The notes: a model not told the origin generated them from the letters alone. A stretch of DNA of 64,000 nt from Zygaena filipendulae (GCA_907165275.2 OU015655.1:5468501-5532500); one strand, 5' to 3'. Counted from the stretch's first letter, positions 29,745-41,860 are shown. A program made the numbers and translations.

Positions 29745-29850
29745 GAGACTAATGGTTAACTGATAGAGAATGCCGCAAGGCTTTAAGTTTGCCTTTTATA
29801 AATGCTGTGCAATAAATAATAAATAAATAAATACTAATATGCCAATATGT
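29745..29850 (+). repeat. LINE 3' end with (TAAA) tail
   Basis: AACTGATAGAGAATGCCGC, TAAGTTTGCCTTTTATAAA and TGTGCAATAAATAATAAATA match, in the other orientation, the end of the LINE at 29895. It is a heavily 5'-truncated copy. Confidence 0.65.
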
Positions 29851-30057
29851 AAAAGAGAACATTCATAAAATAGAGTTGAATAACCAACGGAATAGAATTT
29901 ATTTATTTATTTATTTAAAATTTATGCACATCATGGTACAAAAGGCGGACTTAATGCCACAGTGGCATTCTCTGCCAGTCAACCTTCAGGTAGTACAGAG
30001 AGCTCACTTGGCGGTGCATTTACGATATATATTTAGATAAAAACTCACATAGATATA

Positions 30058-30235
30058 GATACCCACATACATACATACACACATACACACACACATACAT
30101 GCATACATAAATACACAGGCACATGCATACATACATACATATATACATACATACATATATACATAAACACACACATACATAATTACACACATATCTACAT
30201 ATATACGAAGCATACACAATAATAGAAACACATCG
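30058..30235. repeat. (CATA)n/(CA)n microsatellite in the LINE 3' UTR
   Basis: An irregular mix of CATA, CACA and TACA units gives artefactual C/Y/V-rich frames on the minus strand. Confidence 0.9.
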
Positions 30236-30315
30236 AGCACAAATAAACATATAATATAATAATTACACAATAACATAAATAGAAAATTTAAATATTAAAA
30301 TAGAATACCTACAAA

Positions 30316-30600
30316 CTATTGCTTGCTGAGGAGATGCCGATACACTCTAAATTTAAAACTAAATTTAGTTTGAGCCAGACGAATGTCAGTGGGTAGCGAG
30401 TTCCAGAGCTGAATAGCCTGAAGAGTGAACGAATTGGAGACGAAACTAGTACGGTGAGAAGGTATGCTCAAGAGAAGGTTGGCGGCTGAGCGAAGTGGTC
30501 TTTCATGCAGGGAAGATAGAAGTTGGAATCGGTTTTTTAAATATAATGGAGATGCTGGATCATTGACTGCTCGTTGACTGATCGTTGATCGAGAATGACT
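30316..30600 (-). pseudogene. LINE ORF2 C-terminal fragment
   Basis: The minus strand reads through SIPSHRTSFVSNSFTLQAI, LWNSLPTDIRLAQTKFSF and KFRVYRHLLSK to a TAG at 30318-30316. The NSFT-AI-LWNSLP-IR-FK pattern is characteristic of the reverse-transcriptase C-terminus of CR1/Jockey-type LINEs. The frame is open for about 90 codons but has no start and lacks the catalytic region. Confidence 0.8.
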
Positions 30601-33600
30601 GCCAAGGAGATTATAATCACTGCGTTTTAAGTGTATTTGAATAACATTAAAATAAAATTTACCTAACCTACAGCGTAGTAGCGGCTATCATTTTACATGA
30701 CGGTGCCAAGAACCATTTAAATAATTTAATGACAATAACTACATTTAATTGTTAAAAGTAGTTTAATTTTAATAAGATTTGCTATACCTACATACTAAAT
30801 ATTAGAAGGATCCTTGTGATATTTTGCTTTTAACTTTAACCAATTTTGATTTTAATTCTAAAATTGTTTTATTATCATAGAAGCAATAAGCCAGACTTTT
30901 TATAATACTGTAGGAGGTACCTTTTATATCGTTTCTAAAGAGATTTTTTTTCTTGCAACACAAAGAAGCTATAGCTTGTTCATTTCCTGTTATAATTACT
31001 CTTTGTGGTTAATAACGTTTATATTATCTTTGTTGTTAATGTTCGGCTGCTGCCGGAGACCAGTCTGCGCTCTTCTGTGCAAATGAAACCTTCCGACTGG
31101 ACTTAATAACTATGTTAAGGTTGAATTTATTTTTTGTTTTTTAAAGAAAATAATAGGTAAGAACAGAATTTATTCAGGTTGCAAATATTTCCTAGTCAAG
31201 TCAAAAGTAGCTAGATAGCTATATACGTATATTTACCTTGAAAAGTTGTAACTGTGAAAATTACATCTTCAATTTTCAGGTACGTATTCAACTAATATCT
31301 ATCGAAGGATAACTAAATTACTAAAAAGGTATTTACTCTTTTCATTTACTTTTTCAACTAGAGATCTTTTAATGAATGTAAACTGTAAAACAGTTATAAA
31401 ATCTAGCTCAAGTAGAGCGCAATGTTATCTTCCGAGAGGAAAACGAGAAATGAAATTCTATTTTATTTAGGTGTGAATTTATTATAAGGAAACTTGGCGA
31501 CATCATTTGAGTTTGAGATATCTAAATGAATTTGTTTACTGAAGGTTTTTTTTTCGGTTTCTTTCTTAATCTCAATTTAATGGCTGAATATTCTGATGAC
31601 ATACTTACGTAAAAGTTTATAAACTTTGCCAATTTTGTTTCAATTACCTCACGATATTACCTCCTGAAAATTTTATTCAGTTTCGTGATTTTCTCAGTGG
31701 TTAAAGAAAGTTTAGTTTTATGATTTATATTTTCGGTTACAAAGTAACAGAAACCTAATTTAAATAAAATTGTACCTAATAGCAAGTACCTATTAAATTA
31801 TGAATAGTTCAAGGCCTGGATTCATTAAAATTTTCTCACTATTATAAAAACATCATGAGCTAAAGTACCTATTCATCGCAAAACTTATTTTTATTCGCAG
31901 CAGCTTCCAGATCCTGTTGCGAGATTTCTTTGTGTACTCATCTTTTCAAGCATAACAAGTAACAAGGGAAGCGTGTTACTCATCCTACCCATACAAACCA
32001 ATGTTATTTTATTTACCTACGGGTTTCTTTTATATTCTTATTTCGTAGAGATTTTCACGTTGTCACGTATATTAGTAGAATTGTATGTATGGTTAGAAAC
32101 ATCAAAACACCTTCCGCTCATGGGAACGCGGATCCACCACTTAGTCTAAATCAAATATATCGAATATCTTTCTTGCACGGTCGGGTAGGGGCTACGATAT
32201 CCCACACGACGCACGACGGTCTGTCATTGTCGTGGATGATACAACAGCGATCTTCATTTGTTGAATGCGTTCAACAGAGCTTTTTGAAACCTCACCATTT
32301 TACTCACAATTCTATTTCAACGCGCAAGTTGAAAATATACGTAAACTACTTATAGGTACCTACATAAGTTCACATTAATGTACAGGGAAAGATGGAAACA
32401 GTGCGGGAAAAATGGCTTTTTACGGATCGGCTACTATTCCAGTGGGTCTGGGCTCGAGGTGCAGAACCCGGAACCCGGGGGTGATGGGGCTTTAATGAAT
32501 TGTTTTCGGTTTTCCGCAAGGTAACATTATTATGCACCTTTGTGGCTTTAAGTATGTTTACAAGATTTTAGTGCACAAAAATCTTCTTTTGAGTTAATTG
32601 TTTATTTTATATCTATTAGATCGAATTAAGTATCACATCTGAATTATATTAAAATTTTTTTATGTTACAATAAACTTTATTGAATAAAGTAAATACAAAC
32701 AAACAACATTACATGTAAGTATTTAATTAAAATTTTATTTGTAAGAGTAGTGTAGTATATTACTATATGTGTAATAGGTGTGTATATACTAATATATGAT
32801 TTAAAAGTACTAAATTTGTATTTTACTTACATTTGACAATTTATTAAAAAAAAATGTCTTTTTTGCTACGAGTCCAGTTGAAAATCAGATATTTTTAAAT
32901 TTCATTTGAGGATACCTATACATATATTATGGATGCATATACCAATGCATGCACGTTCTTGTATGGTAGTTCTATTGGTTACTTCTCTATGGAATAAACT
33001 TATTCTTTTTCTTTGGTCTTTTATCTTTATTTCGTAACTTTTCCTTTCTTATTTAATCGGACTTACCAAAAACGGCATTTTTTATAAACATAAAAAATTT
33101 AAACTCACCTGAGCAGTGAGCTTTATACACGGTGGACAAAATTATTTAATTTCGCGCGTTACACGAATTATTCAGGAAAAAGTCGACGGAAACTCATAAA
33201 GCTATTTCATTGCTCGAAAACGTCTGACGTAGCATTTACAGATAGGTACGAGAAGGCGTACAAAATTAATTTTTATAACATTATTTAAATTCCAACATTG
33301 TTGAACTTTTCGAGCACAGCGGGCTCAAGTGGAATTATTTCTTTTTGCGATAAGAACAGAATTTCATATAGCTAAAATTTGATATTCGTCCTAATAAACA
33401 TCATTAAGTCAACGTTTCATAACAATTTAATCAGTCTCGTGTTTAAAGTTTTTTATTTAAAAAAACAACATTTAATAATACCTATTTACTAATTTGCTAA
33501 GAATTTTAGATTTACATTAAGATAGCTAGAATCGACTGCGTCATCACTATTCAAATTTTGTTTATTTCTTTATTATTTGAAATGATCAAGAAATATAACG

Positions 33601-33629
33601 ATTTAACCTTAAAGTTAAATAATAATTAA
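30601..33629. other. Longest repeat-poor stretch, no gene recognised
   Basis: AT-rich throughout, except for GC-richer islands at about 32095-32345 and 32390-32525. The 88-residue frame at 32089-32355 has mixed composition but no family resemblance and no splice context that I can defend. Confidence 0.4.
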
Positions 33630-33860
33630 TCCTTCTAATATTATAAATGTGAAATTGTGGATGTTTGGATGTTTGGATGTTTGGATGTTTAGATGTTTGG
33701 ATGTTTGTTACTCAATCACGCAAAAACAGCTAAACGGATTTGGATAAAATTTGGCATGCACATTGTCAGGGGTACAGAGAAGGACATAGCGTACTTTTTA
33801 TCCCGGAATTCCCGCGGGAACTCCGAAATTAGCGCGAGTGAAACCGCGAGGCACAGCTAG
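33630..33860 (+). mobile_element. Helitron-like element with 8-bp minisatellite
   Basis: It starts TCCTTCTAATATTATAAATG and ends GCGAGGCACAGCTAG. The GGATGTTT unit is repeated about six times at 33658-33707, an expansion of a motif present once in the copy at 16419. Confidence 0.85.
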
Positions 33861-33878
33861 TCTAATATAAATATAACA

Positions 33879-34156
33879 AAATCTCGTGTCACATTATTTG
33901 CTATGGAACTCCTCCGAAACACCTTGACCTATTTTTATGTTTTTTTTTTGTGTGGATATTTGGTAGGCTATAGGTCTGAGAATAGGTCGTAGGCTATTTT
34001 CATACGATACCTACTACTATGTTAGCCTATGATATTCTAGGTGATAAGGGTAGCCCTGTCCTGAATTTTATTTTTTTTATTTTTTGGACAAAACTTTACT
34101 TAGGAGTTCCTACGGGAACTCCGAAACTCACGCAGGTGGAACGGCGGGGCACAGCT
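33879..34156 (+). mobile_element. Helitron-like element, TCTCGTGTCAC family
   Basis: It lies directly after the previous element. TCTCGTGTCACATTATTTGC starts it and CGGCGGGGCACAGCTAG ends it. The interior matches 3368-3613 with a local duplication around AGGCTATTTTCATACG and TAGCCTATGATATT. Confidence 0.75.
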
Positions 34157-34512
34157 AGTAATCCTATAACTTTCTGTAGAATGAAATAGTTATTTAATAG
34201 TGAATAATTTATACGAGTATATCATACAATACAATCAAAATTAGGTAGGTACGTATCTACATCCAACTTGCACGCATACACGTACCTACACACACCTAAG
34301 TAGAATAAAATCTACCTCCCCTCTCTAAATTGAATGTAATGAAAGTTTTTAAGGCTTCCCGGCGAAAATATTAGCTTTTCGCGTGTGAGTTAGGTGTTTC
34401 AGTGTACGATAATATAAGTAAGAATCTGGTGGGAATTCTCTTCTGACTACGAAGGGAATTTTACGAATATGTTACTGTATTCTCACACACTTTATTATAA
34501 TATTATTCGCTA

Positions 34513-34700
34513 CTAAATGTTGCCCGTGGTTCTGCTTATGCAGCGTTTGAAAAAGGAGCCAACTATTAATGGCTAAAATGAAAGTAGCCTAAGTTACCTA
34601 CTCCTTCTAACATCAGCCAGTGAAAGTTCCGTTAAAATCGGTCCAGCTGTCAGAGATTAACCATAACAGAAAGACAGATAGACAAAAAAAATAAAAAGAT
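34513..34700 (-). mobile_element. Helitron-like element, decayed
   Basis: CTAAATGTTGCCCGTGGTTC is a weak 3' end. AGTTCCGTTAAAATCGGTCC and GTCAGAGATTAACC match the family at 26.0 kb. Confidence 0.5.
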
Positions 34701-34725
34701 TTTTTTTATGTAAGTACAAAACGTA

Positions 34726-35047
34726 TACAATGTGTTAATGAATTAACTGAAAACTAGAAAGTAGGTTGCTCAGAATCGACTAACGAATCGATCGCACTAT
34801 GTTTTAATATAGGTTATATTTTAACATTTTTACTAGCCCATGTCTAAATTATCTATAACACAATAAGGCGCGAACGCCGCCCGCAGCAAAAAAATTCGAA
34901 CCGGTAGGCGCAGGCGTAGCGCTTGGAATTTCGTAGATAGGTCAAAGAATAAACTTTTTCGACATAAAATATATTTTAATCATATTATTGTTTATTTTTT
35001 TAAATGGGGTGTATCAGGTTTTCAGTTAATTCATTAACACGTTGTAT
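34726..35047. mobile_element. TA-flanked MITE (Tc1/mariner-like), copy 1
   Basis: CAATGTGTTAATGAATTAAC at the left is matched by GTTAATTCATTAACACGTTG at the right, each next to TA. The right arm continues into TGATACACCCCATTT in reverse complement. The interior is unique and non-coding. Confidence 0.7.
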
Positions 35048-35234
35048 ATACCTACCTACTTTCATATGAATTTAGTGAAAAGCTGTTAATTTGGTATTAC
35101 AAACAGACACTTAAATTTTATTTGTATGTATAGATAGATACCTAAATAGTATAAATGTACAGAATTTATAGATATAGAGTAGGTATGGAAAAGAATGATT
35201 ATTTCAATTATTTTTCTTAATTTTAATACAGGTA

Positions 35235-35375
35235 TTGGACCATTCATTTATTACGTAAGACTAGTTTCGCTACTTTTTGACCCCCTCCCCCTCCCCCCTC
35301 CCCCCATTATAAGAAAAAAATAAGAATAGGCGCCGACCCCCTCCTCCCGTATTTACAACGTAAGAATTTAAAGGA
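35235..35375. repeat. C-rich interspersed repeat (TTTTTGACCCCCTCCCCC)
   Basis: ATTACGTAAGACTAGTTTCG leads into pyrimidine-rich CCCCCTCCCCC runs, then GACCCCCTCCTCCCGTATTT and ACGTAAG. I recall this as a common lepidopteran repeat type; its ends both carry ACGTAAG. Confidence 0.5.
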
Positions 35376-35456
35376 AAAACACGAATACCCGTTTGGTTTG
35401 TTTTAAAGTTTATTTTTCAAAGTATCAAGTTTTTATTTACTTATGTATCGGTACAC

Positions 35457-35641
35457 TAGCTGTTTCCCGTGGTTTCACCCGTGGAAATTTCAAAGATCCC
35501 GCAGTAACTCCCGGATACAAAATAACCTTATGTCAAAAAAATTTATCATGATCGGTTGAGTTGTTAAGACGTGAAAGCGTAACAGACAGACAAACAGATA
35601 CACAGACAGAGTTACTTTCGCATTTAGAATATTAGTAGAGA
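35457..35641 (-). mobile_element. Near-complete Helitron-like element
   Basis: CTAGCTGTTTCCCGTGG is at the left and TTAGAATATTAGTAGAGA (5' end) at the right. ATCGGTTGAGTTGTTAAGAC is in the middle. Flanked by A and T as expected. Confidence 0.8.
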
Positions 35642-37649
35642 TTCGGTACTACTGTATTTTTAAGGACGTCCCGACCGACGATGCAACAAACTCGGCTTTA
35701 AATAAAAAAAAATATGGAACCCTTATTAAACGCTGAATATTAATTTATAATTGCCTTTTTAGCAACATACGGCTTCCAATGGTTTAATAGAAATCATCTT
35801 CTAACATATTATTTCATTAGTGTGACGCAAGTTTGATCTCAACAGGCGCTTATACACTTTGTTTTAACTTTTCAATATGAACAGGACCAGCTTTATTTAA
35901 TTAAAATGATCTTTGAACAGTCTGTTGCAATTGCGACTAACTGAAGTTTATTTAGAGAGCTCTCGACTTATCTTTTCTCGTCCAAATACTCGTCTCCGAT
36001 ACTTGCTGATTAACGAAACGCAAAAATAAATAACGCGCAACGCGAAGAATTCGACGACATAATTATTTATTTCACTTCAAATCGTGTCAATAATTATTAT
36101 CCCACAAAAACACAATGCGATATATACACCACATACACTATGTAATATATAATTATATATGTATTTGTATAAGTATATGTATGTACCTATATTGTATGTA
36201 TGTATGTTTGTATTACTTATATAAATGTTTCATCCTATGTTTAGAAAAGTACCTAAGTAACATATTTTCTCTGCAGATGATTTTAAACTTGGCACTTATT
36301 TCTTCTTTAAAAGTGGAAGTAGGTATTTCTTTCTTTTAGATATGTATAAATTTGAAGGTAAAAAGAAAAAGTATTAAATATTATACTTTGAACTCAAATA
36401 TATTAAATAATTCCCGAAGGAACCCCGAAATTTTCGCGAGTGGGAGTGGATACTAGAAGTGTAAAATTATAGAATTATAAAAGCTGTTACGAACTGACAA
36501 AGTTAATACCGCAGCAGAGTTGAGGAAATTTTAATTTATGTAACAACATCTACATGCAGATTCATTTCAAATTGAATATACATAGTAACTGAACAAGTTA
36601 CACAGCGACATTTATGGCTTGGGGTTACCCGCTGTCTTTAACTACTTAAATTCAATCAAAGTGAAACTCCCGTCATAGGAAATTACGAACACCTTAAGTC
36701 GCCTGTAGAACAATAGGTTCAGCATCGAGGTGCTTAACACAATCCCTCAGTAACTTAGGTAACAACTACGATAGGGACTGGTTTGGTCTAACTTTAATTA
36801 ATTTGAAACCGGTTTGCTACCTCCACTCACAAAATTAGGTTTTGAACTTACTTTTAAACACCACACGTGCATTTCTCTCGTCTGTGCTCGTCTCTGTCTC
36901 TGGTAGATAGACTCACGCTTAACTCCGAGCAGAACAGATGGCAACACAGAAAACTAAACATAAATTATTATAGAGCACAGAATTTCAATTAACAATTAAC
37001 AATTTAACTGGTGAGCATGGTCTCGACAAATTCATAATTATTTTTACCATTTTAAAATTGTCCTCTAATGATCAATTTAGGTCGCGATCCGTTCACCGAG
37101 CGGATTCACCCACCAGGGAGGGAAAGGAGGATTTCTTTTACTCTTCCACCCGCACTATTGAGGGAGCAAATTATTAACCTGCATTAATAAAAAAAATCAT
37201 ATAATTAATTATTTTGCATAAAATACAACCATACTAAAAAAAAATTAAATCCTATAAGAAAACAAACGTAACATATTTTTTTTTAATTTGGAGGCCAAAA
37301 AAAAATGTAAAAGTAAATAAATACCTACCATTGTAAGTAAAGTAGGTACTAACATTTTTTTAAAGTTTGTACTAACAATAAAATGGATCCTTCGTTGTCC
37401 GACAGTAAATAAATAAAAAAAAAATTATTGTAATTATTTTTCAGATCAGGTCCACAAACTTGAATAAAAACATGTAAAACGGTAATTTTAAAAATCAGCC
37501 TGGAACTCTCTCGGGAACTCTGAAAAGTATCCAATGAGACTCAAGGATACTGTAGCTTCCTATATTAGAGTAATAATTCTTAGAATCGGATCCGTGTAGT
37601 TCCTATTTGATTGCCCCTTAAATCCAAACTTATAAACTTTAAAATTAAT
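35642..37649. other. Unique DNA with simple repeats, no gene recognised
   Basis: A TATG/TGTA-rich tract lies at about 36110-36230, and a short Helitron-like scrap may lie at 36410-36445. At 36840-37150 the GC content is higher. The small frames have no family resemblance. Confidence 0.4.
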
Positions 37650-38024
37650 TCAGAATAATATACAAAGATAAGTCTTGTGAAAAAATAAATAAATTCTGAA
37701 TTTATTTTTATAGATATTATATTTGTATATTATTATTATTGAGATGGAGGGGGATGACGTTTCGGTCGTAAGGTTGTAATCCTCAACAGACGAAGGCTCG
37801 CACGCCACGATTTCCGGCATAACATGTCTCTCAATCTTATATAGCTTATCCCACCTTTCCCACAGGTTTGTTATTAGAATCGTCGCGTGTCGTTGTGCCT
37901 TGTGAAGCCGCGAGTAGGTAGGTGTACGACCATTTTTTAATCGATACATCAGATTGCTTATTCGCCATTTAGTGAATACAAAACCTGTTACATAATTATA
38001 CTCGTTTATTATAATTATACTCAC
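37650..38024 (-). other. Unassigned 124-codon frame
   Basis: The frame has a polar central part (RLKNGRTPTYSRLHKAQRHA, then NLWERWDKLYKIERHVMPEI) that is less biased than chance AT-rich frames. It ends near an (AAT)n run, which could be a retroposon tail. I do not recognise a family. It may be a transposon relic. Confidence 0.25.
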
Positions 38025-38413
38025 TCAACATCAAATTTGACTAATTTTATTTCTGACTATAGATTTTAGTGTTATTAGTAGTTAGTACATAAATATCTAC
38101 AGTATAATATTTTTAGTAGATATTCACGATTTTGATCGAAGCATTTAAAAAAAATGAGCCGTCGCGGGATATCTGGCAGATGTGAAACATCGAAATTATT
38201 TTGAAGAAATAATGAGCATAAAAGGATAACTTATGAAAGGAAATTAATAAAGCACAATTAAAAATATACGTATAATATTCAGATTAGAGATTTTTGAAGA
38301 AAAAGATAATTGTTGATTTAATGTACCTATAGATTTATATTAATGTAATACAAAAAATTATGAAGGAAACTTACTGATTAGTGACTTTAGTCGCAGAGTT
38401 ATTTGCGCATGAT

Positions 38414-38480
38414 GACGCGTCGCCACGCTGAATTACATGTTATTTAGGTAATGACCCATGCCGTGGCGATGCGTCGCCAC
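38414..38480. repeat. GC-rich inverted motif GACGCRTCGCCACG
   Basis: GACGCGTCGCCACG (38414-38427) and CGTGGCGATGCGTC (38462-38475) are inverted. GTGGCGA-TGCG-TCGCCAC (38463-38480) is itself a hairpin. Confidence 0.7.
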
Positions 38481-38875
38481 CTCAACAACCAGTCTGACCT
38501 TTGGATGTTTCACATCAAAAAATCTTATCATCGAACGGGATCACGATGATCACCTAGACAACGCATTGTGTGACCACTCTCGTTATTTATCTTGAAACGT
38601 AAGAAGGTGGCTGAAATACCATGCAAGTATTTCACTAAATAACTTATTGTAACTTTGATCATTCATTTGTTCACGCCCCAAAACTCGTTTATGAATCATT
38701 TCTTATAGAAGATTCTACATTTCTCACGGAAGACTTGTGTTTTTTTTTTAAATAAATAGTATAGGTAAATTAAAATTCGTAAAATTTATTTACTAATTAA
38801 AAGACAACTAATATACTAATGAATCCATACAGCTAACGGACATTATAACAAAATGTCATTGATTTACTACTAGAC

Positions 38876-39050
38876 GCAAAATGTAATGAAACTCGCTTAT
38901 TTATATCGCAAAGGTAATACAATTCTATCTACAGTCATAAACATAACCGATCATAATCTAGCAATGCAAAATGTAATGAAACTCGCTTATTTATATCGCA
39001 AAGGTAATACAATTCTATCTACAGTCATAAACATAACCGATCATAATCTA
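38876..39050. repeat. 90-bp direct tandem duplication
   Basis: The unit starting GCAAAATGTAATGAAACTCG at 38876 restarts at 38966 and continues without a visible difference to AATCTA at 39050, giving 1.94 copies. The identity suggests a recent event. Confidence 0.93.
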
Positions 39051-39644
39051 TCATATATTAGCTAATGAATATAGGTAGGTACATACTTTTGAATAATTAC
39101 AATTTGTAGCGTGTTAATTATTTACAAATTGTAGTCATTGAATCTTATTGTGTTTGTAATAAAGTACCTACCTACCTACAAAGACTGACAAAAGGCTTTA
39201 CGTATTGCTGCTGCTTACTGTACATAAACATAATGACATTGTCAACGAAAACTGGACGACACCCAACTTATCATTTACTAGTGTACACTTCTTTTTTGGT
39301 AACGACACCACTGTCGACTAGTGAAGTAACGTTATAAAACAATTTGTTATTGCACCTTTAAATTGTAACATATTTTCATCTCATATATCTCATCTCACTG
39401 ACCGAGAAGTATAGTAGTTTTCAAGTATATAGGTGATACGAATGTAAGTAGACAACAACACGATACTTTAGAACACTCGAAAACATCGACGATGCCCACT
39501 TAATAAGTCTTTATAGTCTCGTATCTCCGAACGCTCGCTCATGTACGAAAAATCGATGAGGAAATAATCTTGTAGTTACTTTTGAAATTGGTATGAAATG
39601 ACTCATATATTTTACATATACCAATAGTTTATTTACTGGTTTTT
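39051..39644. other. Unique DNA, nothing recognised
   Basis: AT-rich; no repeat ends or coding segments were seen. Confidence 0.4.
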
Positions 39645-39905
39645 AGTAGAGATGTTACGGAGATAGTTTATCGGAGTCGGAACCGGATTCGGAATCGGAG
39701 TCGGCGATGGCGGCAGAAGAGAGATGTGTCAATCATCATCCCTAAATCATACGTACCTATTGCGTACCTTTAATGAAAGAGTAATTGACAACAGAAAGCA
39801 CGTGAACTCTCCGCGAGACGCATACACGATGCATAAACCTCCGACGAAAACCTCCGATTTAAAAGTGTCAGAGCCGAAGTCGGAACCGGAGGTGTAATAT
39901 CAATC
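39645..39905. repeat. TCGGA-rich element, possible hAT-type MITE
   Basis: The left part has CGGAGTCGGAACCGGATTCG and a further TCGGAATCGGAGTCGG. The right part has CCGAAGTCGGAACCGGAGG. The ends (AGATGTTACGG and, reversed, GATATTACACC) are only weakly inverted, so the element call is tentative. Confidence 0.4.
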
Positions 39906-39989
39906 GGAAGTTAATAATGATAACCCACTTCACAATACACGGTTCGTTATTAGCTGTCAATTACTTCTCTGGATCGAACTCTTTATAAA

Positions 39990-40135
39990 ACGTGTTAATG
40001 AATTAACTAAAAATCTGATACACCCCATTTAAAAATAATGTGATCGGTGGTCGGTGATCGGTTGAGCCATTAAACCGTGAAAGAATAACAAACAAACTCA
40101 CTTTTCCATTAAGAGTAAAATAGTAAGGATTATAA
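39990..40135. repeat. MITE end fused to a Helitron fragment
   Basis: CGTGTTAATGAATTAACT and GATACACCCCATTT are one end of the TA-flanked MITE family. After about 50 bases the sequence changes to GATCGGTTGAGCCATTAAAC and then ACAAACTCACTTTTCCATT, a minus-strand Helitron piece. Confidence 0.6.
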
Positions 40136-40353
40136 GGAGCCCATTTTTCTTGTTTTGCCATGATCAAATACAAATTACATTGAAATGTTGATAACTATAA
40201 ACAGTTTTGCTACGACGACGCTACGACTGCTACGCCGTAGCTTGTCGCGTAGGTTGAAAAGAATCAGCTGAATTTTACAGTTTATCTTCAAACATAAAAA
40301 TATTAAGGCATGAATACTGTAGTATTTTATCTATATCTATATGCTTAAAATAA

Positions 40354-40637
40354 AAGATTAGAATCTCCGATTCTGTATTTGTGAATATTTTTAACTAAAA
40401 ATTTAAAATTAATTGAAATTTAATTAATATTATATAATTAAAATTCTTTTCTCTCTGTCTGTCTGTCTGTTCGCGATAATCTCCGAATCTAGTGAACGGA
40501 TTGTCGTGTGGTTTTCACAGGTAGATTAAGCTTAGTCTGGAGCTACATATAGGCTTTGTTTCATCTAAATCGGATGTCGGGAAAAAAGTTGTTATATAAA
40601 AACGTTTCAAGCGGATGAAACCGCGGGGCACAGCTAG
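40354..40637 (+). mobile_element. Helitron-like element, TTCGCGATAATCTCCGAATC family
   Basis: It ends CGGGGCACAGCTAG at 40637. TTTTCACAGGTAGATTAAGC and AAATCGGATGTCGGGAAAAA are shared with the copies inside both 4-kb elements (43320, 49466). Confidence 0.75.
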
Positions 40638-40964
40638 TTATTAATATTCTTGTTATAAAGTTATTTACAAGGACGCAGTGTTTGCGAGGAAAAGTATTCT
40701 TACGAGTAGGTAACTAATGAAAATGTGAATATTTTATTTTCTCTTCTCGTTTCTTTGGTTTAATTAATTTATAATGGGATGCGTAATATTTTCATGTATT
40801 TACAGTGAACATCAAAATACCTACTGTGTTTACATGAGTTGTAATACACACGTTTATTTATACCTACACCTAAATAAAATTAAAGTGTGTGTTTGTAATT
40901 CCAAATTAACATATTTTCCTTAATGCATGTAAAAGCATATACGGTACTTAGATAAAAATTAATT

Positions 40965-41159
40965 TTTAAAATTTTTCTCTGTCTGTCTGGTTGTTTGTTC
41001 CAACTAATCTCTATAATGGCTGGACTGGATTTTAACGAGAGTTTCACTGGCAGATAGCTGATGTTACAAGGAGTAACTTAGGCTACTTTTGATTTAGAAA
41101 AAAAATGTTCCCGTGGTAATTCCGAAAGTTACGCGAGTTTAACCGCGGAGCACAGCTAG
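40965..41159 (+). mobile_element. Helitron-like element
   Basis: It ends CGGAGCACAGCTAG. The family of 26042 and 34513, with GGATTTTAACGAGAGTTTCA and GGAGTAACTTAGGCTAC inside. Confidence 0.7.
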
Positions 41160-41814
41160 TAAGCATTAGCATAAATGAATACAATATGTTTGAAAAGTTG
41201 GAGCTTTATAGCTTTGATGTTTCTTAACTGCTAACTCTCGTAAATTTTTCTCTTTTTCCCAAACACACGTCATACTACATGTGAAGACAAGACAAGAAAA
41301 TTATTATCAATTAAAATTCATTGACCAAATTATCTTTTCACAAGTACAAAGTACCTATTAAGGTGGCGCGCCACCATATTATGCAGCCTCTCAGCCGATA
41401 GAGGCCGCGGGCGGCGCCATAAAAGTGTTTTCTCAATTTACAGAGAATCGCAAGCTAAAAGATAGATTTTGATGATAAATGCGACAGGATGAGTGTTTAA
41501 TACATCTTTCATTTAAAATTTTTATATGGTCTTACGCGCATTATTATCCTTTAACTACAAGAAAATTAGGAATAACCGCCCAAAACGTAGTCACACACAC
41601 ATGCAAATCGATTAGTATTAGCCGAATCTGATTCTGAATTTGACTTATTATGTTTGAGTCTCGTTGGCGCTGTGGTGTAATACGTCTCTTTTTGTAAATA
41701 ATGAATCGTGAAAATCTCGTGTTCAAATCTAAGATTGCGATTCCACTTTTTGTAACTAATTTTCTCAAATTTGTTTATACATATATACTTATTTATAGAT
41801 CTACAAACGACTTA

Positions 41815-41860
41815 TTTTTCGTTCTTTTTTGGAATTTTATTTTAATTCCAAAAAAGAAAA
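41815..41860. repeat. Foldback hairpin inside copy A
   Basis: TTCTTTTTTGGAATT and AATTCCAAAAAAGAA flank a short TTATTT-type loop. The same hairpin is in copy B at about 51236-51281. Confidence 0.8.

Larger units (their letters stand above)
29895..30600 (-). mobile_element. 5'-truncated LINE (CR1/Jockey-like)
   Basis: Read on the minus strand, a coding end (30600-30316) is followed by a 3' UTR holding a CA/TACA microsatellite. Next come AGAATGCCACTGTGGCATT and AAGTCCGCCTTTTGTACC, and finally a (TAAA)n tail at 29897-29915. Truncation at the 5' side is usual for LINE insertions. Confidence 0.75.

Noticed and set aside
30004..30276. 90- and 76-residue minus-strand frames rich in C, Y, V and M
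   Set aside because: They are translations of the CATA/CA microsatellite inside the LINE 3' UTR.
33658..33707. A CRISPR-like array
   Set aside because: The units are 8 bp, contiguous and without spacers; it is a minisatellite in a eukaryotic Helitron.
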